A stretch of DNA of 64,000 nucleotides from Diogma glabrata (GCA_963693315.1 OY856188.1:191064811-191128810), one strand, 5' to 3'. Positions 10,564-24,085 are shown, numbered from the stretch's first letter. Numbers and translations are program-made. Notes: generated from the sequence alone by a model not told the origin.

Positions 10564-12313
10564 TTTTAGTAAACAAATTAAGCTTACTTCGAGATTGGTG
10601 ATAAAGTTTCAATATTAATTCTTCTCAATTAATATTGTTAAAGTTGTTTTTCATCTCAACGAAATATGAAATTCATTTCTTCAGATAGTGTTGAGCATTA
10701 AGAGATCGATTGCATAAAGATTAATTAACAAAACATATTATTTAATGTGTTTCGATATATTAAACGAATCGATTTATGTATATTTTATTGTTTTCAAATT
10801 TATTTATTTCTAATTGAACCTTGGTGTGAATTATTTCTTTTCTTCTAGAGAACTATTAAATAAACGTTATTATTCATATTATATTAATAACATAAAAGGT
10901 AATTAATCTTTGGTTATTTTTTTTAAACATCGATCTTTTTCATTTTTTTTTTGATTATTCCTTTCTAATCGGGTTAACAAATTTTCTTGGAAAGTATAAA
11001 TAGAGTAAAGTAATGGCTGATGACGCAGATAATACTGTTATGCTCGCAATTTGGTTCGGTCCACTATGTGGTGTTGGTAGATTCCAACTCAGAACCATTA
11101 GGGTCTGTGTAGGATGGATTAACTGGAATCTAAGGCTCGACAGATCAGACAGCTAGACCGGCTGCATTATCAGCAAAGATTGGGTCCTAGTTAATTCATC
11201 CTATACATTCCATCCCTGAGCTACCAACCCACATGTTGTGCATTGTCCTAATTTTGTCATCCGACAAATCAAATAACCGACCATACAAATGGCTCTTGCA
11301 TCGTCATCGACGATACTATATTGGTGATCAGCAGTTCTTTCATTGAAACAACCATGTTATAGTGTCTTTCTTTCATATACGGGCACTCCTCCTGTAATAT
11401 CTAAAATTGATATTAAATGTAAACATAAAAATAATGAATGACGGTCCACTTTGCAATAGCTAAATTTTATATCAGACATAAAAATAATGAATCGACGGTG
11501 CACACTGCAATAGATAAATTTTGTATTAAACGTAATCACTCATACTCAGACGGCGTAAACGACTTTTCCTTTATGAACTTTTTTTACAAACGAAATCTGT
11601 TTCAATATTTAAATAAGAGGACACGAGACAAAAATATTAATGTTAAATCTTTCATGTTTTATTTTCATTCTTTTCTAATACAACGAATGTTACAAACATC
11701 AACCAAACTCGATTTTCGTCATAACGCCACAAAAGAAAGAGACGGAATTGCAATGAACCAACTTTTGTCTCGTTTAATGCTAAAAATAAAATAATATTTA
11801 TGCTAGCATGTTTTCGAATTGCGGTTAGTTGGTGTTTGATATTAAATCAAAAATCATTAATTGAGATCGATTAACTCGATTCGTGTTGAATGAATTGAAA
11901 GTCAGTTCGCGCTTGCTTTGGAAAATATAAAAAAATTTAACTTATAAAAATATCAATTTCGCGCAATTTTTTTCGAATTTCTCCTTATAAAATTAGTTTT
12001 TGTGATTGAACTAGAAGATAAACGCAGTTTGTGATATATCGAAAAACAAAAAATTATATATGTCTATAAAATTAAAATTCGAATGTGACAATGTTGAAAA
12101 TGGAACTAAAATAATATTATAGTTAGAAAATAAGTGTACCCTTTGAGGTATAATATATTTAAAAATAAAACACTCCTTGTATCGCTGGTTGAAAACCGAA
12201 GAAAAATAAACAAATTTTTTTACAAATATATGTATATGGCGGATGATCCACCAAAGTTTTGTTGTCTTTAAAATACGTGCAAAAGTCGTTGATTTGTGAG
12301 CCTTTTGTCATTC
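10564..12313. other. No gene recognised
   Basis: AT-rich sequence. The 11000-11330 part is noticeably less AT-rich and looks like a relic of a repeat, but gives no long frame. An ORF at 11438-11794 (118 codons) has no recognisable domain and biased low-complexity composition; I do not call it a gene. Confidence 0.4.
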
Positions 12314-12315
12314 TA

Positions 12316-12539
12316 CACTGAAAAAAATAAATTGGTATATTCTACAAAACGGATTCAACCAAATTAATTTTGTAAAATCAACTAAAATATAGTACAATTG
12401 ACCATACGTTTTTAATATTTGACAACGCTTTATCAAACAATCAAATCGTATGGTAAATTGTACTAAATTTTAGTTGACGCTACAAAATTAATTTGGTTGA
12501 ATCCGTTTTGTAGAATAAACTAAATTATTTTTTTCAGTG
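12316..12539. mobile_element. 224-bp CACTGAAAAAA MITE, TA flanked
   Basis: Ends are CACTGAAAAAA and TTTTTTCAGTG with TA directly outside on both sides (12314-12315 and 12540-12541). Most of the element is an inverted repeat (for example ACAAAACGGATTCAACC and GGTTGAATCCGTTTTGT), so it can fold into one long hairpin. The TA duplication and ends fit a Tc1/mariner-type MITE. It shares its termini with the element at 13299-13724. Confidence 0.8.
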
Positions 12540-12541
12540 TA

Positions 12542-13160
12542 TGAGACAACGAAGGTAGAAACCAGTAACTTTCGTAACAATTATCTGGTTTAATGAAGAC
12601 CAAAGGATAGTCATCATTAACATACATAGATCTGGTTGTTGAAGGAAATCGAATTGTGATAATTTGGGACATTGAACAAATACAGGAAGATTGAAATTAA
12701 AAAAAAGGCAAATAAATAGATTTGGGAATATTGGCTACATTAGTACTTTCTAACGACATACAAGGACGAAAGTCATTTCAACGTTACCATCATCTGAAGT
12801 CCACCATTGAACATAATAAGCAAGTTTATATTTTATTTTTATTTTCTAATTGCTATAATCTTTATAATTATTAATTTTGAAATCATTTGAAGAACATAAT
12901 GATACACTAAATAAGTTCATTTATTAGAGATTTTCTTTCGGGCAAAATCCATATCGTGGGTTGTCTTTTTTTCTACTTTACATATATCTCGGATAATAAC
13001 TGTATCTATCGATCAAGTTACAATACAAATGAGGAAGTAAAGGAAGAAATTGAAGTCGTCACAAATAGTTAAAGTTCCCACACTTTTTGTCAGACAACTG
13101 TAAACTTTGGTTTATTCACTTAGAAGCTCATTTTGTTATTTGTAGGATCGCGAAACAATC
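12542..13160. other. No gene recognised
   Basis: Possibly the decayed upstream part of the gag relic that follows, but no readable motif survives. Confidence 0.3.
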
Positions 13161-14222
13161 GGACAAATATTATCACGTAATATCTGGTTTAAGTTTGAGA
13201 TCAGTTCCTGAAAATAACCCATACAAGACAAGCTTAAAGAAACATTATTAGATAGATATTGCATAAGTCAGGAAAAACGATTAAAAGAATTATTATTACA
13301 CTGAAAAAAAAGTTCAAGTAATGACAACCTCATCTCGAAGTTGGTATTTTATTATTCAAACAAAGAAAAAATACTTGCAAACAACATCAATGTGATCGGG
13401 ACAACTACTATATATAAATATTTTTCTGACAACAGATTGAGGTTTATTTAAAATATAAAGTGTTACATTCAATATAAAAGTAGTTGAATAAAGTTAATAA
13501 CTAACTCCATGAAAAAAAAATTGTTTGGCATTAAATAATGGCATTAAGAAATTAATTGAACTATATTTTATATTCACATAAACACTCCGTGAGGTTGTCT
13601 CAACTACATCGTTCTGTAACTATATAGATGTTGAATCAATTTCGGAGTTCAATTCGCCATATATGCCTCCGCGGCGAGGTTGAGACAACTGCATTTCGAT
13701 TGGAAATAGAACATTTTTTCAGTGTAGGTACTCATGATATAGGTGATAAAAAACCTTCCGTTTTTTTATGGCCATTTGCAGAAATTGGGATTCTTTCAGG
13801 TATTACGAACAAAGACATTGTTAAGAATTTATTTCAACAGCGACTACCATCAAATATTACTTCGGTGTTAGCAGCAATATCTGGTAGTGACATAGCTGTC
13901 CTTTTAAAGACAGCTGACGCAATATGAGACTGTACGACCAACGCGAGTTGAGTTTTTGCAGCTTCCAGCAATTCAAAAAATAATACCGTACCGTCACAAT
14001 ATTTTTTGCCAAATGTAATAGCGGAACTTCGAAAAGAAATCAGGGATTTAAAATTTCAAAACTATTGTAGATCTCGTTCGTCTACTAAATATTTTCGATT
14101 GAATTCTTTTAATCGTAGAGCTAGATCCGCTAGTGGTGGTATAAGTAATAGTTGACATAGAAATAATAGTTGGTGTACCAATCATAACCGTTTTTTTGTA
14201 TGCTATAAGAACAATAAATGTT
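13161..14222 (+). pseudogene. Gypsy-type Gag relic, interrupted by a MITE
   Basis: The left part ends with DKLKETLLDRYCISQEKRLK; the right part (from 13727) carries GDKKPS, NLFQQRLPSNITSVLAAIS and DIAVLLKTADAI. This arrangement (short helices, a GDKKPS turn, then a W/LPxN-type helix) is the arthropod gypsy Gag capsid pattern. A stop follows at 13925, then an Arg/Ser-rich tail and CYKNNKC, where a second MITE cuts in at 14223. The MITE at 13299-13724 plus one TA copy interrupts the frame exactly. Several stops make this a pseudogene. A related relic lies at 58447-58983. Confidence 0.65.
13299..13724. mobile_element. 426-bp CACTGAAAAAA MITE inside the gag relic
   Basis: Ends are CACTGAAAAAA and TTTTTTCAGTG with TA at 13297-13298 and 13725-13726. 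The coding frame of the flanking Gag relic is continuous when the element and one TA are disregarded. Subterminal inverted motifs (ACAACCTCATCTCG and GCGAGGTTGAGACA) are shared with the fragment at 2345-2740. Same terminal family as 12316-12539 but a different interior. Confidence 0.8.
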
Positions 14223-14733
14223 CTGGGGCCCTATTCCCGAACACATAAATCTCATCACAATATTGTAAATTCACACAATATTGTGAATTTCGTATTATGT
14301 AACACCAATTTGGTGAAAATTCAACACAATATTGTGAATCTGACAAGAACAATATAGTTACTGTCAAAATCACAATTTTGCTTTATGTTTTGTGTGTTGA
14401 CTTTTTTATACAAATTTCATCGATTGGCGTAAAAATTAATTTATAACGCAAAATTAAGTCCTTAATAATATTAAATAATCATATTTTTATATAAATATTT
14501 ATTTATGAAATATATTTTTATTTTATTTTGCATCTTTTAAGATTAAAAAAGTTAGTTGTCAAAAGTACGAATCTAGTACCAAAAATCTGTTATAATTTTG
14601 TAAAAATTTGTTATAATTTGTTTGACACAAATATGAGTTACAGAATACCATTTTTAAACAAAGTTGTCAAGCATTTTGGCGAAATTGACAATATTCTCGA
14701 TTGACAAATATGTGTTCGGGAATAGGGCCCCAG
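14223..14733. mobile_element. 511-bp TIR element, CTGGGGCCCTATTCCCGAAC ends
   Basis: The 25-bp terminal inverted repeats (CTGGGGCCCTATTCCCGAAC then ACATA) are perfect. A short internal repeat of CACAATATTGTGAAT-like palindromes follows the left end. I cannot settle the target duplication (flanks ATGTT and TTAAC). No ORF, so non-autonomous; superfamily not assigned. Confidence 0.75.
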
Positions 14734-14889
14734 TTAACCTGGATCATAATATCAAAATTTAATCAAGATCTCATGTTGGTTTAATACCCACCTAAAAATG
14801 GTGAATGAGACATATACATTAAAGGGTAAAATTTATCAAAGACCCACACATTAATTAAATGATATAAAGGAAAAATTGGAGAAAATAAA

Positions 14890-15385
14890 TAACAATAAAA
14901 CTTTGTTCTTTGTTTTCCTTTCTTCTTAATTAAGTCCATATTGGAGAAAAAGATAGGAAAATAAAACAAAAGTTATCTAATGTATGTATGTCTTAGACAA
15001 TTTATTTACAAACACAGTAAAATAACCGTCAAAATTCTTTGTTTTTCTTTCTTCTTAATTAAGTCTATATTGGAGAAAAAGAGAGGAAAATAAAACAAAA
15101 CAAAAGTTATCTAATGTATGCATTAGAAAATGTATTTACAAAAAACAGATAGAAAATATGTATGTATTAGATAATTTATTTACAAAAACAGCAAAATACC
15201 CGTCAGCATTCTTTGTTTTTCTTTCTTCCTAATTAAGTCTATATTCGAGAAAAAGAGAGGAAAATAAAACAAAAGTTTTGCAACGTATTTATGTAATAGA
15301 TAATTTATTTACAAAAACGGTAAAATAACCGTCAAAATTCTTTGTTTTTCTTTCTTCTTTATTAAGTCCATATTGGAGAAAAAGA
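14890..15385. repeat. Tandem repeat, TTAGATAATTTATTTACAAA family (block 1)
   Basis: Three to four degenerate units, each with TTAGATAATTTATTTACAAA, then GTAAAATAACCGTCAAAATT, CTTTGTTTTTCTTTCTTC and TATTGGAGAAAAAGAGAGGA. Unit length varies roughly 120-170 bp. The same family resumes at 16810-17230. Confidence 0.7.
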
Positions 15386-16805
15386 TTGAAACGGCTACTT
15401 ACGTTTCAACCAAAAGCAAAAACCAACTTGGCTAAGAAATGCACTAATATCGTGGTGATACAGTACTTGCTTACAATTTACGGTTTTTTTTACAATTGTT
15501 AAAATAAAATTTTATATGGTATAAACTAGATTTTTGAAAATCCAATGTTCATTGTGTTGTTGATTTTCGTGAAAGTATAACATTATATTGGTTTTGTGTT
15601 TTTTAGTCAAAGTTCTTGATGTGATTCATTAATAATATATACTGATAAAAGATAGTGAGTGATTTAGTTATTCGAAAGCTCATATAAAACGGTGGGTTAT
15701 TTTTGCATAGTTTATTCAAACCCAATATTAAATACTAATTAACCCCCACATTTGTTAACCCCTTTTGTTGTTCCCAATAGAGGTTACGAAGTGTCTTTCA
15801 AGTACGATTTTGGATCACCTGTTGTTCATGCAAAAGTGCAACTACTGCTATATTGAAGCTATAACATTCATATTTAGCGCTTATAGTTCAACAACGTCGA
15901 CTAAAACGCTAGGCCTCACAGGCATTATCATCTATTTGACGAAAGTGATGTGTTTGGCGTAGCAGGTGATCGTTGAATTAGCGCATTATCCTTGAAGGTC
16001 GGGGTATTCATAACATTGACGTTGACATCGCACAGTCCATGGATGTGACAGTAAATAATTGTTTACTGTTTAATTATATTTGTGAAACCGAAGTGCTTTC
16101 AAAAGGGAAAAATACATTCTTTATACGTATTTAAGTTCGTGTCATAGTATATTAATTAATTAGTAGTTAGTTTTGATTAGCATAAATCATTATAGTGTAA
16201 CTTAGTGTTAATTTTTTTTAGTTCATTAACCTGTTTAATATCAACCGTTATAGTGTATTGTGTGCGGTTGCTTTTCTGAACTGATTCCTAATGATTTTTA
16301 GTTTTTTTTAGTGTAACAGAAACCATCATCAGCGAAGCGCTTGGCAGATATTTTTGGGTAAGTTTATTATCACAACCAAATATATTTATGTTTGTTTTTG
16401 GAGTCATATGGAATTAGGTCTATAAGATTCGTTACCTTTACCAATACACATTTATTTTCTTTTATTTTATTGAAGTTTAGTTATAATAATTATGATATTT
16501 TTATCACAAATGAATTTTAATAATGAATAAAGCTAATTATAACTTAAATATGAGATAATTTTTTTTGTGTGTGTCTGGGATTGAAGGGGGTCTCAATATG
16601 AATGAGCTTTGCTGTACCATGGTGCTTTATTTTGTTTAATTAAATTTTTTTATTATAGCAGTTGATATTACCCAGTGTATCTCCTAACCTACACCAAAAC
16701 CGACTCAGCTGGCAGGCTAATGGCTGCTAAGTGGAGAATTATTGCACTGGATTTCTGTTGGCGGTTCTGGAGCATTCTAGAAATGTCTCACGGTATCGTC
16801 ACAAT
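15386..16805. other. Unassigned insert-like block between two repeat arrays
   Basis: The tandem repeat stops after GGAGAAAAAGAT and restarts at TGGAAAATAAAACAAAAG, so the sequence between looks inserted or the array was duplicated around it. No TIRs, LTRs or domain seen. An ORF at 15765-15962 has no support. Confidence 0.35.
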
Positions 16806-17235
16806 ATTGGAAAATAAAACAAAAGTTATCTAATGTATGTACATATGTATTAGATAATTTATTTACAAAAAACCGCAGAAAATAATTAAAATAATGGTTA
16901 AATAACCATCAAAATACTTTGATCTTTTTTCTTCATAATGTCGTCTATATTGGAGAAAAAGAGTAAAAATATAACCGTCAGAATACTTTGTTATTTATTC
17001 TTTTTAATTTCGTTTATATAGTAAAAAAAGAGTGAAAAATCATTAAAAGTTTTCATATGTATATATTAGTTAATTTATTGACAAAAACGGTAAAATAACC
17101 GTCAAAATCTTTGTTTTTATTTCTTTTTAATTTAATCTATATTGGAGAAAAAGAGAGCAAAATAATACAAAAGTTTTCTACTATATGTAGGTATTAGATA
17201 ATTTATTTCCAAAAATCAGATAGAAAAAAACTATG
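16806..17235. repeat. Tandem repeat, TTAGATAATTTATTTACAAA family (block 2)
   Basis: About three further units of the family seen at 14890-15385, with the same ACCGTCAAAAT, CTTTGTT and TATTGGAGAAAAAGAG segments, more diverged than block 1. Confidence 0.65.
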
Positions 17236-17439
17236 TAAATCAAGAAGTTTTCAATAATTAATCAATTTTTTAAACTTAAACGACAAATGTTAAAACTTAA
17301 ACTGCAACTTAAAACGACAATAAATTGTTAAAACTAGTTATTGAAAAATTTGTGATTTATAAAGTACAAATTAGTGAAAAAGTGAATTTTTACATTTTAA
17401 GTGAAAGAAAATATGGCAAGTTGAATTTTAATTTAAGCA

Positions 17440-17990
17440 ATCAAATCCTGCTTTGGTCAGCCACCAGTGGCAAGCGCAAAGCAGATTTGAAATTAATGAA
17501 TTGTTGCAATCAAATTCTGCTTTGGTCATAGCCTCTACCAGTGGCAAGCGCAATATAGATTTGATTTTAATAATTTGTTATAAAAACTAACTACTTTTGA
17601 ACGACCAATATGATTATAATATATTTGATTAGTAGTCCAAAAGTAGAAACGTTAGTACAAAAATGCAACAATATAAAGGTCAAATATTTAAGTTCAATGT
17701 AAATTAATTTTTTTAAACACTAAATTGTGGAAGTAAAATTCCAATTTTACCCTAATTACAATAATAATAAAAAATTATCGTAATATTAATAAAACGTGTT
17801 AGTGAAAAACTACTAAAAACGAAAACGTGATAGTGAAAAAGTGAAACAAAATAGTGATTAAAAATTTGAAATATTGTTGCAGATTTAAAAAAAGGAAGTT
17901 ATGTGGAAATTAAACAACAATAAATTTGCAAATTGATTTCAATATGATTAATAAATTGTTGCAATCGAATTTCGCTTTGGTCATAGCTAG
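17440..17990. repeat. Short duplicated motif CTGCTTTGGTCA...GGCAAGCGCAA
   Basis: GCAATCAAATCCTGCTTTGG and, about 75 bp later, GCAATCAAATTCTGCTTTGG are each followed by ACCAGTGGCAAGCGCAA. A third partial copy (GCAATCGAATTTCGCTTTGG) lies near 17964. Non-coding. Confidence 0.6.
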
Positions 17991-18494
17991 GGGGTGTTTC
18001 ATATTGGTTGTGTACTTGTTTTTTGATAAAACGAGTGCAGAATGGATGTATTGAAACCCCCTATATGTGTAATTTTTTTTTACTGCCATGCTGGTATTGA
18101 TGTTTTAAGAGAATAGAAAACCAAAAATCAAACAAATGCTTATGTATTCTTTTTTTCTCTCGTTTATTTAAATTAAAAATATAAATACCGTCAATTTATT
18201 CAGATATCGGTCAGTCATAATTTGATTTTTTTTAAATCAAAACTAATTAAATTTGACAAAGTCTTAGATGGTCAATTTTTTTGTTGTGAATTAAATAAGA
18301 TAAATTTGTTGATTTAAAAAAAATGGAAATAATAATGATAAGTAAAAGCAAAAAAAAAAATCATTATATGTTGTGTTTTGTATTTTTTTTAATAATTATC
18401 AATACGTGATTCATGCTTATGTGTATAAGTTAATAATTACTGTAAATCTAAAAATGTTTCCTTTTCATAAAATTAAATAAATTTGAAACTGTTA
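17991..18494. other. No gene recognised
   Basis: AT-rich; a small inverted motif AGGGGGTGTTTCATA ... GTATTGAAACCCCCT (about 17991-18063) may be a mini hairpin element. Nothing else identified. Confidence 0.35.
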
Positions 18495-20150
18495 TCTCTA
18501 TATATATAAAAATACATGTATGTTTGCAGCACTAAAACTAAAGAACCCGTGAACCAAATTTAATAATATTTTACATGTATGATATATGAGTTGTGAGAAT
18601 GGTTTTTGTTTAGTTTCGGTACCGGTAGGTGGCGCTGTTGGCGGAATTTCAATATCCCGTATTTATGGTCGGATGATGTTGAAATTTTGGATATGTTTTT
18701 TTAATGATAAATAACATGTTTACAAAAAATTAGTCTGATAGAGTCATTACAACTCAAGTTATTGAAAAAAAAAATGAATTTTTCATATTAAATAATTTTT
18801 TAATATGAATTTTTTTTTTAATTAATTATTTTTTTCAAAATGGTTTTATTTTTTATTTCAGAGATGGCGTTAAAATTCAATTAGAAAAAAAAAATTTGAC
18901 ATTTAGTACTTAGTTTTATTTTAATCAACATGCGCATAAGATAAATTATAGTTTTAATAAAAAAAAATATTAAAAAGTAGATTAAAATTAAAAAGAATTT
19001 GCAACATTTTATATCTGAAAATTGAAATGCCACGTAGGGTTTCAAATATAGGTCGTTTAACACGACGAAACAATCAAAGCAGAGTACGACGTTCAAATGA
19101 AACACCAGCTCAACATAGAGAACGGATTGAAAGGGTTAGATTGCAAGTATCACAATCACGTACAAATGAATCATCTCAACAATATGAATTAAAAACTGAA
19201 GATATTAGATTAAGGAATAAAGAAGCAAGAACAAGTACAACAAATACAAATAGAATAGCATTTAAACGACTTGCTTTTAGATATAATCATACAATTGATT
19301 ATAGTTTACATCCAAATATTATTAAAGCAGTATGAGTTAGCCAGTTTTAAATTGCCAGTTTTAAATGATCCACCAGAGCCATTGTTAACATTAATTTCTG
19401 GAAAAACACCACAATCAAAGCATTTTTTATTAAATATTCAAAAATATAATAACTCATTTCAAATGACTTCCTTTGGTGCTACAAATATTATTAATGATGC
19501 TTTCATGCCAACATTTAAAGTTCAAGGCCAAATTTATCACTCAGTTCACAGTTCTTTATTACCACTTCCAGATGAAACACATAAATTTCTACAAATTTAT
19601 TTTATTAGGAATTCAGATGATGAATTAAAGGTACGTTGTAACATTAATTCACGAACAAGAAGGGAAATAATTGAATCATTACAAAATTTATTACATCAAA
19701 ATAATGAATTAATAAAATTACTTAAAACATCAATTGAACAAATGCCATCTGATAATCATAAAATAGTTATTAGAGCTGATAAAACTCCTGCTGGAGAACA
19801 CTCTAGAAGATTCAATGCACCAACAATTAATGGAGTTGCAATAGTTATTGCTTGAGACCAATTTGAATCACGTGATATTATATTACATCGTAGAAATAAT
19901 AGACTTCAACGTGTTTGTGAAACACATAGGTCTTATGATGCTTTACAGTATCCTATTATATTTTGGCAAGGACACGATGGATATAATATTCAAATTAAAA
20001 TGATAAATCCAATAAATGGTAAAAATATTAATTAAATTTTTAATAACAAAATTATACAAATTTACATTTAAATTTTAGGTCAGGAATTAGATAAAAAAAA
20101 GTCAGTGCTATGAATTATTATTCATGCAGACCACGTAGGGTTTGGTGAAA
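18495..20150 (+). mobile_element. Helitron B, 5' portion
   Basis: Begins TCTCTATATATATAAAAATA directly after an A, the typical Helitron 5' terminus, followed by a leader containing GGTGGCGCTGTTGGCGGAAT, then the Helitron N-terminal ORF from 19027. Coding similarity stops at about 20150, where a TA/TGTA microsatellite begins, so the helicase half and the 3' end are missing. Confidence 0.8.
19027..20150 (+). pseudogene. Helitron B N-terminal (Helitron_like_N) protein
   Basis: An Arg-rich start (MPRRVSNIGRLTRRNNQSRV) is followed by RIAFKRLAFRYNHTIDYSLH, the conserved Helitron N-terminal motif. After a stop at 19333 and a frameshift come PPEPLLTLISGKTPQSKHFL, YNNSFQMTSFGATNI, MPTFKVQGQIYH and HKFLQIYFI, all diagnostic. 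A stop at 19853 is followed in the same frame by HRSYDALQYPIIFWQGHDGY. Further on, after about 70 bp with a stop and frame change, [10 protein letters not shown] (about 20100-20135) is the next conserved block. At least three disabling lesions; the Rep catalytic part is not present. Confidence 0.8.
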
Positions 20151-20162
20151 ATGGAACAAATC

Positions 20163-20299
20163 ATTTGTGTGTATGTGTATGTATATATATGTATGTATAT
20201 ATGTGTATATGTGTGTGTATATATATGTGTATGGATATGTATGTATGTATGTATGTGTGCGTGTGTATGTATGTATATGTGTGTATGTATATATGTATA

Positions 20300-20397
<98 letters not shown>

Positions 20398-20419
20398 CAT
20401 ATGTATGTATGTATATATG
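20163..20419. repeat. TGTA/TA microsatellite
   Basis: Runs of TGTA, TGTGTA and then pure (TA)n (about 20306-20391), with TATG on the far side. The long Tyr-Ile ORFs read from it are artefacts of the repeat. Confidence 0.95.
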
Positions 20420-20518
20420 TTTATATAACAATACCACATAAATTAGTATGTTGGACATAAGGTGAAAACTTCTTAATATGTATGTTTGCTGTTAATAAAT
20501 ATATGTAATATATATAGG

Positions 20519-21019
<501 letters not shown>

Positions 21020-21221
21020 AAATTTTATTGTTTATAGCCAATTATTGTTTATTTTATTTTATTTACCCAACGTTTCGAATAAATTTCTTATTCATTTTCA
21101 AGGGTTTTACTAAACAAAAAAATAAATCGAAATGAAAAACAAACATAATAAAATGACACATTTTTCAAGGTGATTTGATAAAAAATTTAAAAATGCAAAT
21201 AGAAATGATGATAAATTGAAA

Positions 21222-23684
21222 TTAATTTTCTAAAATAATGTTGTCATATGATGATTCTAAATACATTGTGTCGTCTTGTTTATTTAAATTTCTACATTTT
21301 TTAATTTGGATCATTTCTAAAATACTTCTTTTACGGTAATTTGGTTCTTTCGAAATTATTTTAACATTATTCATATTTATGTGGTGATTTGTATTCTTAA
21401 GGTGATTAGATAAAGCACTTTTGTTTTGAATATTATTGGGTTTTCTAGCATCATAAACATGTTGGTTATATCTTTTATACAGGTATTGTTTTGTTTGACC
21501 AATGTAATTTTCTCCGCAATCACATGAAACTTTATAAATAACATTTGTTTCAAAATCAATAGGGATACTGTCTTTTAACTTTGTAAATAATAAAAATTTT
21601 AAATTACGATGACTTCTACCAACCACTTTAACATTGTACTTAGCCATCATGCGTTTCGTTTGATTATACAACTTGTTTATGTAAGGGATTGATACAAATT
21701 TGTTTGTTTCTTCAATTGGTTGTGGTAGTTGATTGCCATGAGTATATTTATTGTGAGTTTTTTTAAAAACAAAATCTATTAATTTAATTGGATATTCGTT
21801 TAATTGTAATATATTTTTTAGTAATTTAAAATTTTCTTTATGGAATTTTGCATCTGATAGTTTTAAAATTTTTTCGGCAAGTAAACTAATTGTATTTTTT
21901 TTATATGATAACGGTAACCACGATTTAAAATTTAAATATCTTCCAGACCAATTACTTTTGTGGAACCAATCAAAATTTAAAGATCCATCAGCATTATGAT
22001 GTATAGTAATATCAAGAAATGATATTTTATGATTATTCTCGGTTTCAATTGTGAATTTTATATGATTATCATAATTATTAAATTTCGTTAAAAAACTATC
22101 AACTTGATCACGGGGTATAGCTGTTATAATGTCATCAACATATCGATAAAAAAATGGAATTTCAAATTCAATACCTTTCAAGATTTCAGTTTCAATAAAC
22201 TCCATAACTAAATTGGCTGCTGATGGGCTAACAGGCGAGCCCATTGGAGATCCAAAAATTTGTTTATAGTAAATGTTGTTAAAGCTGAATTCACAATTAT
22301 TCATCACCAATTTTATAGCTTCTATGAATTGTATTTGTGTAAGTTTTATGTTTGAATTCTTTTTGATATCTTTCCAACAATTTTTTATACATCGTATAAC
22401 CATTTTTGTGTCAACATTCGTGAAAAGTGACACTACATCTAAAGAAATAAGCACATAATTTTCTGGTAAGATAATATCTTTAACTTTATTCTTAAATTCT
22501 TAAGAATTCTTTATTGAAGAGAATGAGTTACCAACAGTTTTATTTAATGTTGATGAAAGAAATGATGACAAATTGTATAAGGGAGTATTTAATGAGCTGA
22601 CAATTGGTCTTAATGGTACATCCACCTTGTGTATTTTGGGTAATCCATAAATGCGTGCGTGGTACCCATTATAATTACGTAAAATTTTACCTAAATTAAC
22701 ATCAATCCGACCTTCGTTTTCCCATTTCATCACCATAACATTTAATTTTTTCTGAATTTGTAATGTTGTTGAACTCGGTATTATTTGATATGTTGTAGAA
22801 TCTTGAAGAAGAGTCTCCATCTTTTGATTATAATCTGTTTTTTTGAGAATAACGGTCACATTTCCTTTATCTGCATTTGTTATTACAATATCAGGATTAT
22901 CTTTGATAAACTTTTTTGTATCAATAACATTTTTTCTTAATTGAAGTTCTTCAGTTGTTAAAAACTGCCGATTGCTTGAATGTTGTTTGAAGTTTGTTAA
23001 AATATTGACAAAACGATTTCGAGCTTCAGTTTTTAAGGTTTCGTCTTCAAAATTAAATAAAACACTTTCAATATCACTTATCATGTTTTCATAAGGAATA
23101 TCATTAATTGTTACAGGTGGACAAAATTTATCACCTAAACTTAAAATAGTTTTCACATTTTGTGGAATGATAACCCCAGACAAATTTAACAACCATTTAT
23201 CCATGTTAAAAACGGTATCTATTTGACTTTCATTAATTTCATTATTAAGAATGTTGTTAATTTTTTCAATTTGTTTATTTTTGATTTGATCAAAATATAA
23301 ACTATAACTTGCTTCAACTTTATTGAAGTAACATGTTATAACATCTGAAGGGAGATTAAGATGAATCAAATTTGTAAGAGTGTTAATCTCTTCTTGAAGT
23401 TTTACTACATAAGCATGAACTTCTGTTATTTCTTGATTTATTATACCAAAAAGAAAACGATCATGAAGTTTTTTGAAGACAACAGAATTAATTTCGTTTA
23501 AATTTTTTAATAATCTATTTTTTGGAATAATTCTTTGAGAACGGCAACGTAATAAAAAATGCTTTTTGTTAATGGCTTTGGCTAAATTTAATTTTGTTTT
23601 CAATAATGTTTTCATTAATTTAACAATTTGTTCTCCGTATATTCTTTTTATTTTTTTGAAAAATGTTTGATGTGGACGACCCAT
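21222..23684 (-). pseudogene. Penelope RT with GIY-YIG endonuclease, one nonsense codon
   Basis: One frame of about 820 codons broken by a single stop at 22502-22500, where the plus copy has GAA (GAA to TAA). The N-terminal half (394 residues) has a basic start (MGRPHQTFFKKIKRIYGEQI) and the RT finger motifs ITNADKGNV and GLPKIHK. The second half (410 residues) has LDVVSLFTNV, GSPMGSPVSP, YRYVDDII and the GIY-YIG nuclease (VIYKVSCDCGENYIGQTKQ, with RYNQH where the plus copy has RINQH). Function: target-primed reverse transcription using GIY-YIG cleavage. Otherwise open, so the stop is likely recent. Confidence 0.9.
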
Positions 23685-23704
23685 TTTATAAACAGGGTAG
23701 ATTT

Positions 23705-24085
23705 ATATAATGTTTTTATTTGGCTTAATTGAATTAAAAAAAATTTTTTTGTTTATAGCCAATTATTGTTTATTTTATTTTATTTACCCAACGTTTCGAA
23801 TAAATTTCTTATTCATTTTCAAGGGTTTTACTAAACAAAAAAATAAATCGAAATGAAAAACAAACATAATAAAATGACACATTTTTCAAGGTGATTTGAT
23901 AAATTTAAAAATGCAAATAGAAATGATGATAAATTGAAATTAATTTTCTAAAATAATGTTGTCATATGATGATTCTAAATACATTGTGTCGTCTTGTTTA
24001 TTTAAATTTCTACATTTTTTAATTTGGATCATTTCTAAAATACTTCTTTTACGGTAATTTGGTTCTTTCGAAATTATTTTAAATT
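23705..24085 (-). repeat. Penelope pseudo-LTR between the two copies
   Basis: Holds a duplicate of the 21013-21364 end region, including the last codons of the GIY-YIG ORF, in the same (minus) orientation. It is cut at about 24085 inside the ORF end (GAAATTATTTTAAA) and joins directly to the leader of the plus copy (ATAAATCTACCCTG). This single pseudo-LTR is shared between the divergent copies. Confidence 0.8.

Noticed and set aside
11438..11794. 118-codon plus-strand ORF
   Set aside because: No recognisable domain, overlapped by a minus-strand ORF, no element ends around it.
14781..14969. Minus-strand 62-codon ORF
   Set aside because: Low complexity and overlapping the start of the tandem repeat; no support.
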